The position numbers and the translations under genes were made by a program. Below, piece after piece: positions 1 through 8,372 of a stretch of 64,000 bases of DNA. Position 1 is the stretch's first letter, and every line of letters begins with the position of its first letter. This DNA comes from Gammaproteobacteria bacterium (GTDB taxonomy: Bacteria; Pseudomonadota; Gammaproteobacteria; Pseudomonadales; JAUIET01): positions 248,001 through 312,000 of the forward strand of contig JAUIET010000001.1 in NCBI GenBank assembly GCA_030429735.1, written 5' to 3'. The notes beneath the pieces are model-generated. The model saw only the letters and a list, made by a program, of their open reading frames with translations, was not told the origin of the DNA and did not search any database.

Positions 1-174
1 CCAATCATCGAATGCCGCCCGCGCGGCGCCAACGGCCGCGTCTGTATCAGCTTGCGCCCCCAGGGAGATAACCGCACAAGCCTGCTCGTCCGAAGGGTTA
101 ACTACATTCAGATCATTGGCTTCTCGGGGAGAAACCCATTGGCCGTTAATATAAAATTTTCGCTTATCCAGCAT
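1..174 (-). CDS. Aldehyde dehydrogenase, N-terminal fragment (runs off the window)
   Basis: Reading the minus strand from the ATG at 174 gives 58 codons that continue past the window edge. The translation begins MLDKRKFYINGQWVSPRE and continues through a VVNPSDEQ segment to a run resembling AAVGAARAAFDDW. This is the usual opening of NAD(P)-dependent aldehyde dehydrogenases: the FYINGQWV strand, the NP.T/S.E turn, then the first helix ending in AF..W. The catalytic Cys and Glu lie outside the window, so the substrate cannot be judged. An in-frame GTG at 183 would add the three residues VRE and is an alternative start. The gene is divergent from the next one, with about 245 bases between them. 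Confidence 0.85.
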   Translation of the reverse strand, partial: MLDKRKFYINGQWVSPREANDLNVVNPSDEQACAVISLGAQADTDAAVGAARAAFDDW

Positions 175-346
175 TTCTCGCACCACACCGTTGTTTGCTC
201 TGTGTACAGGGGCGCTACATTAACAGCGCCATCGCTGACAACGCAATATCGCAACGACAGCGTTCAATCAAAAACTGCTTGGACTGGCCTGCCTCAATAA
301 GCAAGGACACCCGAGGAGACAAGCGGTCGCAGCGACTGCCCGAACT

Positions 347-375
347 TTGAACAGCGTCTAATTACTGCTTATTTT
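347..375 (+). promoter_or_regulatory. Candidate sigma70 promoter for the membrane protein gene at 420
   Basis: TTGAAC (347-352), a 17-base spacer and TATTTT (370-375) give a -35/-10 pair ending 44 bases before the ATG at 420. The rest of the 175-419 gap, which would also hold the promoter of the divergent aldehyde dehydrogenase, shows no other feature I can support. The call is consensus matching only. Confidence 0.35.
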
Positions 376-419
376 TTAAACTAGACTGATACGAACAAGC
401 ACAACGACACCACAGACCA

Positions 420-1427
420 ATGATTCAAACCACTCAACAGAACCGAGTGCTGGCCCCACTGCCTGATTACAGTGGTAGCGCGCTGTTCCTGGCGGCGTGT
501 GCGCTGCTCAGCCTTGTCGCCTATGTGACGATCGCCGACTGGATTGGCAGCAATCTGGCACTCAACGCGGTCTTAATTGTGATCAGCGGGGCATTGATCA
601 GCTACTGTGCTCGCACTACCTGGGCGTTGTACCGGGCAAGCGATCTGCTCGACATGCTGGACGGAACCGTAGAACTCGGCCAGACACGGCGGAACGAATT
701 GCTTCAGCTCAGCGCCGACGCGCACAGAGTGCGTAATATTCTGGATTTCAAGTCGCTGGGTTCGATAATTCAGAGCATCCAGGCACGCGGTGATTTCGAA
801 TTAAGCCCACAGATGGCAATGCAACTGCGCTCGCGAGCAGAACACGCCAGCCAACGCGCGGAACGAGGTACCGATGCCGGCATGTTGTTGTTGCCCTTGC
901 TGGCAATGTCGATGGGTGCCTGGTCATTTGTGACAGACGGCGCAGCTGGCACCGAGCTTAACGCAGCGATTATGAGCCCGCTTATGGTCGGCTTTCTATC
1001 GGCCGGTATTTTGGTGCTGGTGAATAAGCAAAGCCAGCACGCCAGTCGACTGTTTACCGGTCATTTTCGACAGTGGCTTGCTCTGCGGTCTGAGCACAGC
1101 ACCGTCCAGGAGCAAGAAATCGCGGCTCTGCGAGATACGATTGAACAACTGGAACGTAAGGTACGTCACAGCTATCGTCTGACAAAACAGCAAGGGCAGA
1201 CACTGCAGCAGGTCTTGACCCAGCAGAGTAGCGGTTCCGATAATCAGTCAGAAAACGTGCAAGCGTCAGTGCAGCTAATCGGTCAGAAAATTATTCAGCA
1301 AGCAACCGATACACGTCGCGTCATGCAGGCAACGCGCAAAGACGATACACAGGGCACACAGTCGTTTCCAATGGATGCCAGCAACGACGAGCGCGAACAG
1401 GGCTCCGATAGCAGTGCCGCCGCCTAA
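420..1427 (+). CDS. Unknown four-helix inner-membrane protein
   Basis: 335 residues that I do not recognise as a named family. Visible features are two hydrophobic helices near residues 20-45 and 48-68, a polar helical loop of about 80 residues, and two more helices near 152-170 and 185-205. A long hydrophilic C-terminal tail follows, rich in Gln, Glu and Ser and likely coiled-coil around 220-270. Two hairpins separated by a cytoplasmic loop is the topology of MotA/TolQ/ExbB proteins, but I see none of their conserved Gly/Pro motifs, so this is topology only. There is no clear Shine-Dalgarno sequence before the ATG. The gene stands alone between a divergent neighbour and a following gene with its own candidate promoter. 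A weak hairpin (arms CAGGC 1468-1472 and GCCTG 1483-1487) lies after its stop codon. Confidence 0.7.
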   Translation: MIQTTQQNRVLAPLPDYSGSALFLAACALLSLVAYVTIADWIGSNLALNAVLIVISGALISYCARTTWALYRASDLLDMLDGTVELGQTRRNELLQLSADAHRVRNILDFKSLGSIIQSIQARGDFELSPQMAMQLRSRAEHASQRAERGTDAGMLLLPLLAMSMGAWSFVTDGAAGTELNAAIMSPLMVGFLSAGILVLVNKQSQHASRLFTGHFRQWLALRSEHSTVQEQEIAALRDTIEQLERKVRHSYRLTKQQGQTLQQVLTQQSSGSDNQSENVQASVQLIGQKIIQQATDTRRVMQATRKDDTQGTQSFPMDASNDEREQGSDSSAAA

Positions 1428-1525
1428 GTGAGCCACGCAAACGCAAGGCAAGGAAACCGGGCAACGGCAGGCTCGCACAAATGCCTGTCGGTTTATCGCA
1501 TTTTTGTGATCTGGTTTTGGCCTGA

Positions 1526-1553
1526 TTGCGACCGGTTTGCTAATTTTTATAGA
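1526..1553 (+). promoter_or_regulatory. Candidate promoter for the DHH phosphoesterase gene
   Basis: TTGCGA (1526-1531), 16 bases, then TATAGA (1548-1553), in an AT-rich stretch 60 bases before the ATG at 1613. The start codon is preceded by a good ribosome site (GGGAGAGG near 1598-1604). Consensus matching only. Confidence 0.45.
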
Positions 1554-1612
1554 GCAGCGCACCGTCTTGCCGGCGGGCGCGGAATCAATTCAGTCAGGGA
1601 GAGGACAACAGC

Positions 1613-2563
1613 ATGGCAGCCAAGTATCGATTGGTAACACGTAGCGATTTTGATGGCCTGGTTTGCGGGGTATTGCTAAAACATCTGGATATGATCGATG
1701 ACATCAAGTTTGTACATCCCAAGGACATGCAGGATGGCAAGATTGATATCACCAATAACGATATTACAACCAACTTACCCTACGTGCCGGCTGCCCACCT
1801 GTGCTTTGATCACCACGCCAGTGAGCTGATACGCTACCCAGGACAGTACGAGAACTACATCATCGAAGCAGACGCACCATCTGCGGCTAGAGTAGTCTTC
1901 AACTTCTATGGCGGTTACGACACTTTCCCGCGCCACTGGGAAGACATGATGGAAGCGGTAGACAAAGCGGACTCTGCCCAGTACTCACAGCAAGAGGTTC
2001 TTGAGCCGCGTAATTGGGAATTGTTAAACTTTCTAATGGATTCGCGAACAGGGCTTGGGCGCTTCAGAGAGTTTCGAATTTCTAACTACAATCTGATGAT
2101 GGATTTAATCGACTACTGCAAAGATACATCCATCGAAGAGATTATTGCATTGCCAGACGTTAAAGAACGTGTTGATTTGTACTTTGAACACGAGGAAAAA
2201 TTCAAAGCCCAACTGCAGCGCTGTTCGTCGGTACACGGCAATCTGGTTGTGCTGGACTTGCGCGATGAACCGATTATTTATGCTGGCAACCGATTCATGA
2301 TCTACGCGCTGTATCCGCAGTGTGATATTTCTATTCATATCATTTGGGGCCTCAAACAGCAAAACACTGTGTTTGCTACCGGAAAATCGATTTTTGATCG
2401 TGGTTGCGAAACCAATGTTGGCGAACTCATGTTACAGTACGGAGGCGGTGGCCATCACGCCGCAGGCACTTGCCAGGTTCCCAATGAACAGGCAACTGAA
2501 ACACTGACTGAATTGATTGCTGCCATCAACGCAGAACATTATCTAAAAGCGGGTAACGAATAA
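1613..2563 (+). CDS. DHH/DHHA1-family phosphoesterase (exopolyphosphatase-like)
   Basis: 316 residues. The N-terminal metal-binding DHH domain shows TRSDFDGLVCG (about residues 9-19) and FDHHAS with Asp66-His67-His68. These are the paired Asp and DHH motifs that bind the two catalytic metal ions. The C-terminal DHHA1 domain ends in GGGGHHAAGTCQV, the glycine-rich substrate-binding motif. The family includes exopolyphosphatases, nanoRNases and cyclic-dinucleotide phosphodiesterases. This one resembles proteins annotated as exopolyphosphatase-like, but the substrate cannot be read from sequence. The start is supported by a strong GGGAGAGG site. An epimerase gene follows after 11 bases, so the two are likely co-transcribed. 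Confidence 0.85.
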   Translation: MAAKYRLVTRSDFDGLVCGVLLKHLDMIDDIKFVHPKDMQDGKIDITNNDITTNLPYVPAAHLCFDHHASELIRYPGQYENYIIEADAPSAARVVFNFYGGYDTFPRHWEDMMEAVDKADSAQYSQQEVLEPRNWELLNFLMDSRTGLGRFREFRISNYNLMMDLIDYCKDTSIEEIIALPDVKERVDLYFEHEEKFKAQLQRCSSVHGNLVVLDLRDEPIIYAGNRFMIYALYPQCDISIHIIWGLKQQNTVFATGKSIFDRGCETNVGELMLQYGGGGHHAAGTCQVPNEQATETLTELIAAINAEHYLKAGNE

Positions 2564-2574
2564 CATACCGTAAG

Positions 2575-3462
2575 TTGAGTTGGTTATTGCAGACACTTGA
2601 GACAAAACACCTCACCTGCCGAGTCAACTCGTATGGTGCCGAACTTCAATCGCTACTGGTCAACGCCAGGTCAGACGAACTGATTTGGCAGGGCGACCCA
2701 GACGTGTGGAGTGGCCGAGCGCCGATACTGTTTCCAATTGTGGGTGCATTGAAACACCCTGAAAGCCGCCATCCAAAAGGACCAGTCGCGCTGAGCAAAC
2801 ATGGTTTTGCCCGCAAGCTTCCATTCCAGGTAATTGATGAGGGCAAAACGTTTGCCCGTTACTCCCTGCAGTCAAACGAAGCCACTCTAAGTCAGTATCC
2901 ATGGCAGTTTGAACTCATCGTGCATTTTGAGCTGTTGGCTGATCGGCTGGCTATCCGGTATCAAGTGCACAATAGAGATAACTGCGACATGCTATTCAAT
3001 CTCGGATCGCATCCTGCATTCCGCTTGCCACTACACGACAGCACTTTGTCGGACTATTCCATAGGTTTCGAGCGAACGGAACAACTGTCAGTATACTCTG
3101 TCAACGAGCATGGTTTACTGGGTCCGCTGCCGACTGCATATCCTATCGCAGACGGTCGTATCGAACTGTCGGAACACATTTTCGACCACGACGCATTGGT
3201 GTTCAAAGACATTCAATCCACGCGCATTAGCCTGTCGCATCGTCGCACAGGCACTCGTCTGTGCGTTGCCACTGGCGGCGCTCCGCATCTCGGCCTATGG
3301 GCCAAACCTGGCGCTCAATTCGTTTGCATTGAACCCTGGTGGGGGCACGCGGATTTCAGCGATGCAAACGTGCAGTTTGCAGAAAAACCCTCCATTCAAA
3401 CGCTGGCAGCGAACCAGTCGTTTTCAACCGAGATCGAAATACTGCCTGCGCTCGCGACCTAA
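2575..3462 (+). CDS. Aldose 1-epimerase family protein
   Basis: 295 residues, the usual length for LacX/YihR-type aldose 1-epimerases. Features seen are the N-terminal strand with YGAELQSL, LFPIVGAL followed by KHGFAR (the active-site His region), NLGSHPAFRLPL (the second conserved His, on the long beta strand), and near the end CIEPWWGHAD, the conserved Glu-Pro-Trp motif with the catalytic Glu. The enzyme would interconvert alpha and beta anomers of a hexose or a phosphorylated sugar in the cytoplasm. The start is a TTG at 2575 because no ATG precedes the conserved strand. It lies 11 bases after the DHH gene. The substrate is unknown. Confidence 0.85.
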   Translation: MSWLLQTLETKHLTCRVNSYGAELQSLLVNARSDELIWQGDPDVWSGRAPILFPIVGALKHPESRHPKGPVALSKHGFARKLPFQVIDEGKTFARYSLQSNEATLSQYPWQFELIVHFELLADRLAIRYQVHNRDNCDMLFNLGSHPAFRLPLHDSTLSDYSIGFERTEQLSVYSVNEHGLLGPLPTAYPIADGRIELSEHIFDHDALVFKDIQSTRISLSHRRTGTRLCVATGGAPHLGLWAKPGAQFVCIEPWWGHADFSDANVQFAEKPSIQTLAANQSFSTEIEILPALAT

Positions 3463-3604
3463 GACGTCATTGCAGGGCAAATCGTCCGGGCACACTCCAG
3501 CATTCTGGCTTGCGCTGGAAGCGATGAATGCACGAGCCGAGTGTTTGTTGATATCATGGCAACGCTGCACTGCAGCAACAAAATCTGTTCAAACCTGAGA
3601 AAAA

Positions 3605-4276
3605 ATGACGGAAAGCACGCTACTCCATCTCAGCAACGATGAGCTGCTCCGAACCACACGGGCGGTTCGAAAGCGACTGGACTATGAACGGCCAGTGAGC
3701 CGGCAGCTCATAGAAGAATGTTTGCAGCTTGCATTGCAAGCACCCAATGGTGGCAATTTGAATAGCTGGCGCTGGATTATTATTGATGATCCCGATGTGC
3801 TGCGCCAGGTTGCTGAAATATACAACGGCGGTCTGGACGATTTTATCGCCACCTTCGGCGATGCCGGTTACGCCGGTGCGCATGTGCCTGGAGCAGAGCG
3901 AATTGAAACATCTACTCAGCACCTGCGCGACAACTTTCACAGACTACCTGCTGTTCTGCTGCCATTGATTTCTGGACGCACTGATCAGGCCTCAGGTCAC
4001 CCTGGGGCGGTTTTTTGGCAAGCAGGCATGTGGGGTTCGATCATCCAGGCTGTGTGGAGTTTTATGCTCGCCTTGCGCGCCAGGGGTCTGGGCAGCGCCT
4101 GGACAACCGGACATCTATGGCGGGAACAGGCAATGGCGGATCTATTGTCAATTCCCTATGATCGCTACACCCAAGTAGGGCTGTTTCCCATTGCCTATAC
4201 CCTGGGAACCGACTTCAAACCGGCGCACCGGGAGCCACTGGAAAAAGTGATGAGCTGGAACACATTTGAGGACTGA
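3605..4276 (+). CDS. Nitroreductase family protein (FMN-dependent)
   Basis: 223 residues. The opening RAVRKRLDYERPVS matches the R..R.F....V phosphate-binding start of nitroreductases. APNGGNLNSWRWIII is the conserved AP(S/T)..N.QPW FMN-binding segment, and the C-terminal half carries ARGLGSAWTTG, matching the A.GLG.....G motif. Such enzymes bind FMN as homodimers and reduce nitro, quinone or enone compounds with NAD(P)H. The physiological substrate is unknown. The NTF2-like gene begins one base after the stop codon, so the two form a translational unit. Confidence 0.88.
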   Translation: MTESTLLHLSNDELLRTTRAVRKRLDYERPVSRQLIEECLQLALQAPNGGNLNSWRWIIIDDPDVLRQVAEIYNGGLDDFIATFGDAGYAGAHVPGAERIETSTQHLRDNFHRLPAVLLPLISGRTDQASGHPGAVFWQAGMWGSIIQAVWSFMLALRARGLGSAWTTGHLWREQAMADLLSIPYDRYTQVGLFPIAYTLGTDFKPAHREPLEKVMSWNTFED

Positions 4277-4277
4277 C

Positions 4278-4694
4278 ATGACAAATAAAGAAGTGGTTGA
4301 AACTCTGTTTTCAACGCTATGGACTGATCCGGATACCGCACGCAGCATGTGCACCGACGACGTTACCTGGGTGACTACCCGATCCATGCCGATTCCCGGA
4401 AACGAAAGCAGCATCCAGCACACCGGCTTTGAAGCCGTTCTCAACGTTGCAAACAGCGGCAAACAAGTTGATAACGGATACTTACCGGAAACCGTTGAAT
4501 ACCCCCACCAACAACTGCTCGATGCCGAAGATGACCATGTCATCTACCAGTTTACGATGCAGTGTAAGACCAAGAAGGGCACCGAGTATCTGAATGATTA
4601 CCTGTTTCTGGTGAAGCTGCACAATGGCAAAGTACAGCACATGCAGGAGTACTGGGACTCCAAACAAGCCTTTGATTTACTGTTTGGTAGTTAA
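4278..4694 (+). CDS. SnoaL/NTF2-like protein
   Basis: 138 residues from the ATG at 4278, chosen because GAGGA (4268-4272) sits five bases upstream. An in-frame TTG at 4266 is less likely. The sequence has the alpha+beta cone pattern of the NTF2/SnoaL-like superfamily: an N-terminal helix (EVVETLFSTL), a DDVTW strand, then the C-terminal strands YLNDYLFLVKLHNGK and VQHMQEYWD. Members range from isomerases to small ligand-binding proteins, and no catalytic residue can be assigned here. It starts one base after the nitroreductase stop, suggesting a shared substrate. Confidence 0.8.
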   Translation: MTNKEVVETLFSTLWTDPDTARSMCTDDVTWVTTRSMPIPGNESSIQHTGFEAVLNVANSGKQVDNGYLPETVEYPHQQLLDAEDDHVIYQFTMQCKTKKGTEYLNDYLFLVKLHNGKVQHMQEYWDSKQAFDLLFGS

Positions 4695-4754
4695 ACTGGG
4701 CAGGCTAGGGCCTTGTCCCAGGCTACCCGGCGTTCTTCCAGGCGGCAAAAAGCC

Positions 4755-5177
4755 TTACTTGAACAGGCCCTTTGCCAAGCCAGCGACCGCGCCCAAGCCG
4801 CCTACCGAATCAAGTAAGCTACCGCCACTGCTGGATTTGTCTACCATCTGCGGCAGTGCTTCCTGCAACCCCGAGAGTATCGAACCTTCATCACTATTCA
4901 GCGCAGAAGCAAGCTGGCCTATCTTGTCGCTGCCTAGCAGGTCCTGAATTTGGTTACTCGAAATGCCTTCATTGGCGCCATCGCCCAGCCATGAACCAAC
5001 TACGTCGGCCAGACCGCCCTCCTGAAGACCACTGATGATACTGCCATAGTCCAGACCGCCACCTTCACCACCCAGCACGCCCTCCAATGCAGACTTAACC
5101 GCATCCGTATCGGCAGAGGCGCCACCGCCCTGTAATTTTTGACTCAAAATTTCGGCGCCCATTTTCATAATATCCAT
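4755..5177 (-). CDS. YidB-like (DUF937) protein
   Basis: 140 residues, very rich in Gly, Ser, Asp and Leu. The core GLADVVGSWLGDGANEGIS followed by QIQDLLGSDKIGQLA matches YidB/DUF937 proteins, small glycine-rich cytoplasmic proteins of unknown function. There is no signal peptide or transmembrane segment. GGAG seven bases before the ATG supports the start. The upstream gap contains an inverted repeat (CTTGCC 5212-5217 and GGCAAG 5229-5234) that could be an operator or hairpin. The gene converges on the NTF2-like gene and diverges from the VOC gene. Confidence 0.82.
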   Translation of the reverse strand: MDIMKMGAEILSQKLQGGGASADTDAVKSALEGVLGGEGGGLDYGSIISGLQEGGLADVVGSWLGDGANEGISSNQIQDLLGSDKIGQLASALNSDEGSILSGLQEALPQMVDKSSSGGSLLDSVGGLGAVAGLAKGLFK

Positions 5178-5286
5178 AATCGTCTCCGTGTACTTATCAC
5201 TGCCATAATGGCTTGCCAGGCAGGTTCGGGCAAGTAAAACATCGTCAATTCATGGGGTTAGCGGCGGCTCGGGTGTACAATGAGAA

Positions 5287-6228
5287 ATGCCAAAAAACAG
5301 CCTAACCGCCTATCAGGCCTGCTTCGTCGTCAATGATGTCGGCTCGGCAGTCGAATTTTGCACCACGCAACTAGGCTGGGGACCGTTCCAGCACTTTAAC
5401 ATTCCAAGCCATAACGCCCGGTATCGTCAGTGGCAAGGCGACAAACTCACCGAGGTGGCTCTGGGCATGGCTGGACGCGCGCAGATTGAGCTTATCCATG
5501 TACATTCCGGGGAAGATGCCATACAGCAATACCAGTCGCGAATGGGCTCGGGCTTGCAACACCTGGGCATCCTTTGCCAGTCAACAGATGAAGCCCTTGC
5601 CCATGTCGGCGCCCTGGGCGCTGTGCTTAATGATCGCAACCAATATGGCGACATCACGTTCTCGTTTATTGACGTGCCGCAAGGGCCTGCAATGCTGGAG
5701 TTATTGGAACGAGGGGCACAAGGCCTGCCAAACGCTCAAGCAGACACAGCGCACGAGTCAACAATAGGAAGAACAACCCACAGTGTAAACGCCAGGCTGT
5801 TACTTGATCGCGCAACATTGGTCACCAGCGACATAGAATCAAGCGCTGTGTTTTTTGCGAAGAGTTTTCTGCACTGCGAATATACCATCACCGAAGACAC
5901 ATTGAGTTACTCAGCGCCCACAAAACAACGGCCTGCAGCGCAACATACTAACGTTCACGCTCTACGTTGTTTGATACCGGCCGGCGTTCTTGATATCGAA
6001 CTGATTCAGTTACTGAATGGCGGAAGCGATATCTACAGCAATCAACTGAAACGCGCAGCCCGGCACGGCGGTCATGGGCTAATTCATGTGGGTGGCTACC
6101 CTGCCCAGGCATTGGAATTTACCGCCACCCCTAGATTTGATGGGAATTGGCTGGTTTCCGGGGAATCATTTAGCGTCTATACAGGCCCTGACGATCTCGC
6201 CAGCATTCAGATAAGGAACCCGGCATAA
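5287..6228 (+). CDS. Two-domain VOC (glyoxalase/bleomycin-resistance superfamily) protein
   Basis: 313 residues, with two vicinal-oxygen-chelate domains. Domain 1 (about 5-145) has CFVVNDVGSAVEFC, GLQHLGILC with a likely metal-ligand His, and PAMLELLER with the likely ligand Glu. The first-strand metal residue appears to be Gln in AYQACFVV, as in some methylmalonyl-CoA-epimerase-like members. Domain 2 (about 165-310) begins RATLVTSDIESSAVFF and contains GLIHVGG but lacks an obvious C-terminal ligand Glu, so it may be structural. The reaction is unknown. The start ATG has only a weak ribosome site. It converges on the TolC-type gene, with 49 bases between stops that contain one weak hairpin. 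Confidence 0.78.
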   Translation: MPKNSLTAYQACFVVNDVGSAVEFCTTQLGWGPFQHFNIPSHNARYRQWQGDKLTEVALGMAGRAQIELIHVHSGEDAIQQYQSRMGSGLQHLGILCQSTDEALAHVGALGAVLNDRNQYGDITFSFIDVPQGPAMLELLERGAQGLPNAQADTAHESTIGRTTHSVNARLLLDRATLVTSDIESSAVFFAKSFLHCEYTITEDTLSYSAPTKQRPAAQHTNVHALRCLIPAGVLDIELIQLLNGGSDIYSNQLKRAARHGGHGLIHVGGYPAQALEFTATPRFDGNWLVSGESFSVYTGPDDLASIQIRNPA

Positions 6229-6277
6229 CAGTCCAGAGGCATTGGGTATTTTTCAGAGCTGCCCTAGTTTGCAGGGC

Positions 6278-7747
6278 TTACTGATTCGTCATCGCTGGCG
6301 CGGATAGGAAATTACCCTGACTCGCGTTAATTAATTCTGTCACACGACCTGAGTCCAGCAACAGCCCAAAATAGCTTCGGTAAATATCACTTCGAATTCG
6401 ATGCGCTTCCGCCTGTGCGTTGAACAAACGCTCCTCAACGTCGATCAGTTCGATAATATTGATTTCACCCAACTCAAGATTCTTTCTGTTCAGACGTTGC
6501 AGCTCCTTGTTGGATGCGATTTCATCCAAGGTAGCTCGCAGGGTGATTTGTTGGGCATTGATTTGATTAAAGGACAGCTTAATTCGTCGATCCAGTTCTT
6601 TCAGTAAGCGACTTTCCTCATGCTGCAGCTCACGCAATCGAGCCTCGGCCCGGTTTACACCATTGCGGCGACTGAAGCCATCCCACAGCAAATAGTTTAG
6701 GTTCAGCTTCGCTTCGTAATTACCTCTCGACTCGCCATGCCCACCTTCATCCGCAATCACATTGGAACGCAACTCCAGATTAAACTGGGGGCGAAATTTG
6801 GCGCGCTCGGCACGTACTCGATAGTTTTCGGCATTGCGGTTAGTTCGATTCAATAGCAGCTCGCTGTTGTCTCTGTATCCATCTTCCAGATACGCATCCA
6901 GTTGAGGTAGATCAAGATCTGCTACGTCAAACGGTGCCATGGCCATAAAGGGCGGAAGATCACCGGTTAAAAATTCGAGATTACTCAAGGCATCGTTGAG
7001 CGAAGCAATTGTGTTACCCGTTTCCGCACGCGCAGATGCAAGTCTTGCACGCGCAAAATCCAACTCCACTTTACTCGCGGCACCGGCGTCGAACATCAGG
7101 TTCAGTTTTTTGGTGAGCGCTTGCATTTCGGCGATAAAACTCTCAGCTTCGCGGCGCGCAAGTTGAAATTGTAGAACCGACGAATAGTGTTCAACAGCAT
7201 CATTCAGCACGTCTTCAGTGATAATGCGTGTTTCCAACATCGTGGAACGCTTAACGGCCTCACGACGCCGTAATTCGGATTTCGCAACACCGCCGTCGTA
7301 CAGAAGTTTGGTTATGCGCAGGGTCACATTACGACCCGGCGTTGTATCAACAATACGATCGGTATTTGCCGAGGGGTCATTGTACTCAGGCCCCCACTGA
7401 CCTACTAAATCAGCTTCGCCGTACTTGTACGCCTTCCCCTGCTTCACCAGGTATTCCGCTTGTTCCTCTCGGGACAATGCCATATTGATGTCGGGATTGT
7501 TCGCCAACGCCAGCTCGATGATCTCGTCAAAGCTGACCACGGGTGCACTTGCACTGCCGTCTGCGGGAATCTTATTGACGTAGTCCGCGGTAAGCAGCTC
7601 AGTCTCGCTGGCTGGAACAGGAACGACGCCCAACGTTTCTTGCGCTACTGCTTCAGGCGCGTGCACCGCATTCAAGCAGCAAGCAGCAATGATTGCTACT
7701 GAAAATCTACTTAGTCGCTTTGCGGAACTGCAGCTTAGCCCAGTCAT
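6278..7747 (-). CDS. TolC-family outer-membrane channel of the type I secretion locus
   Basis: 489 residues. An N-terminal signal peptide (hydrophobic FSVAIIAACCL, cleavage probably near AVAQ-ET) is followed by two outer-membrane-efflux-protein repeats (about 70-270 and 285-475). The first opens with VSFDEIIELALANNPDI, and both halves carry long heptad-like helices typical of the TolC periplasmic barrel. It would form the trimeric channel through which the RTX protein leaves the cell. AAGGGG lies four bases before the ATG, supporting a start that overlaps the MotB-like gene by 41 bases. It is the last gene of the six-gene minus-strand locus. The assignment to this exporter rests on position; TolC-like proteins can also serve other pumps. 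Confidence 0.9.
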   Translation of the reverse strand: MTGLSCSSAKRLSRFSVAIIAACCLNAVHAPEAVAQETLGVVPVPASETELLTADYVNKIPADGSASAPVVSFDEIIELALANNPDINMALSREEQAEYLVKQGKAYKYGEADLVGQWGPEYNDPSANTDRIVDTTPGRNVTLRITKLLYDGGVAKSELRRREAVKRSTMLETRIITEDVLNDAVEHYSSVLQFQLARREAESFIAEMQALTKKLNLMFDAGAASKVELDFARARLASARAETGNTIASLNDALSNLEFLTGDLPPFMAMAPFDVADLDLPQLDAYLEDGYRDNSELLLNRTNRNAENYRVRAERAKFRPQFNLELRSNVIADEGGHGESRGNYEAKLNLNYLLWDGFSRRNGVNRAEARLRELQHEESRLLKELDRRIKLSFNQINAQQITLRATLDEIASNKELQRLNRKNLELGEINIIELIDVEERLFNAQAEAHRIRSDIYRSYFGLLLDSGRVTELINASQGNFLSAPAMTNQ

Positions 7748-8366
7748 ATTGCCCCTTAATCTCTGTCGGATTTTCTACTTTCACAAAAATTGCGTCTTTA
7801 TTGAGCTCTGTTTCCAGGAATTCATTACGTACGTTCATTAGCCGGGCAATCGCCACTTTTCGACTAATTGTCTCAATGGGCGAGCGTGCATTCTTGCTGG
7901 CAGACATCACCAGTTCGAGATCATCCGCGCCATGTTTACTGATGTTGTTGGCAATAAATTCTTTAACGACTTTGCGTGTTTCTTCGGTAAGGGTTATCGA
8001 ATCCTGACCGTAGAAAATAACCAGCGAACTGCCATCCTCTTCGAAATCAACGTCCTGCTCACCGCCAGATTCACGAAACTGCGCGTCGGTTTGTCGAATT
8101 TCTTCCAGCAGACCGGCAACTTGCGTTCTAAGCGTGGAATTTTCCTCGCGCAATCGGTCAACAATCTGCTCAACTGGAATTTCATCAACCTCCACCTGAA
8201 CTTCGCCTTCTACTTTAACTTTGCTGGTGTAGGTGATCACATGGAAGTACAGCGCCGAAGCAGTCACCAGCACAAAGAACACAAACATGATGACAACCGC
8301 TGACAGAATATCAACGAACCCTGGCCAGGAATTCGCCGCTAAATCAGCCCCTTCTTCTGAACTCAT
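7707..8366 (-). CDS. MotB/TolR/OmpA-like inner-membrane protein (SiiA-like)
   Basis: 219 residues with one N-terminal membrane helix. The motif WPGFVDILSAVVIMFVFF (about 14-31) places Asp19 at the start of the helix, the position of the proton-carrying Asp of MotB, TolR and ExbD. A periplasmic coiled coil (about 70-100) and an OmpA-like domain follow: SLVIFYGQDSITLTEET, a helix, then LELVMSASKNARSPIE in place of the usual TD..G motif, so peptidoglycan binding is uncertain. It probably assembles with the MotA-like neighbour, encoded six bases upstream, into a proton channel. The pairing with a giant-protein type I exporter is what SiiA and SiiB show in Salmonella. Homology to SiiA itself is inferred from context and architecture. 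Confidence 0.82.
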   Translation of the reverse strand: MSSEEGADLAANSWPGFVDILSAVVIMFVFFVLVTASALYFHVITYTSKVKVEGEVQVEVDEIPVEQIVDRLREENSTLRTQVAGLLEEIRQTDAQFRESGGEQDVDFEEDGSSLVIFYGQDSITLTEETRKVVKEFIANNISKHGADDLELVMSASKNARSPIETISRKVAIARLMNVRNEFLETELNKDAIFVKVENPTEIKGQYDWAKLQFRKATK

Positions 8367-8372
8367 AACTGT

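Noticed and set aside
6229-6277. Intrinsic terminator between the VOC and TolC-type genes
   Set aside because: Only a five-base-pair hairpin (GCCCT/AGGGC) without a following T-run on either strand.
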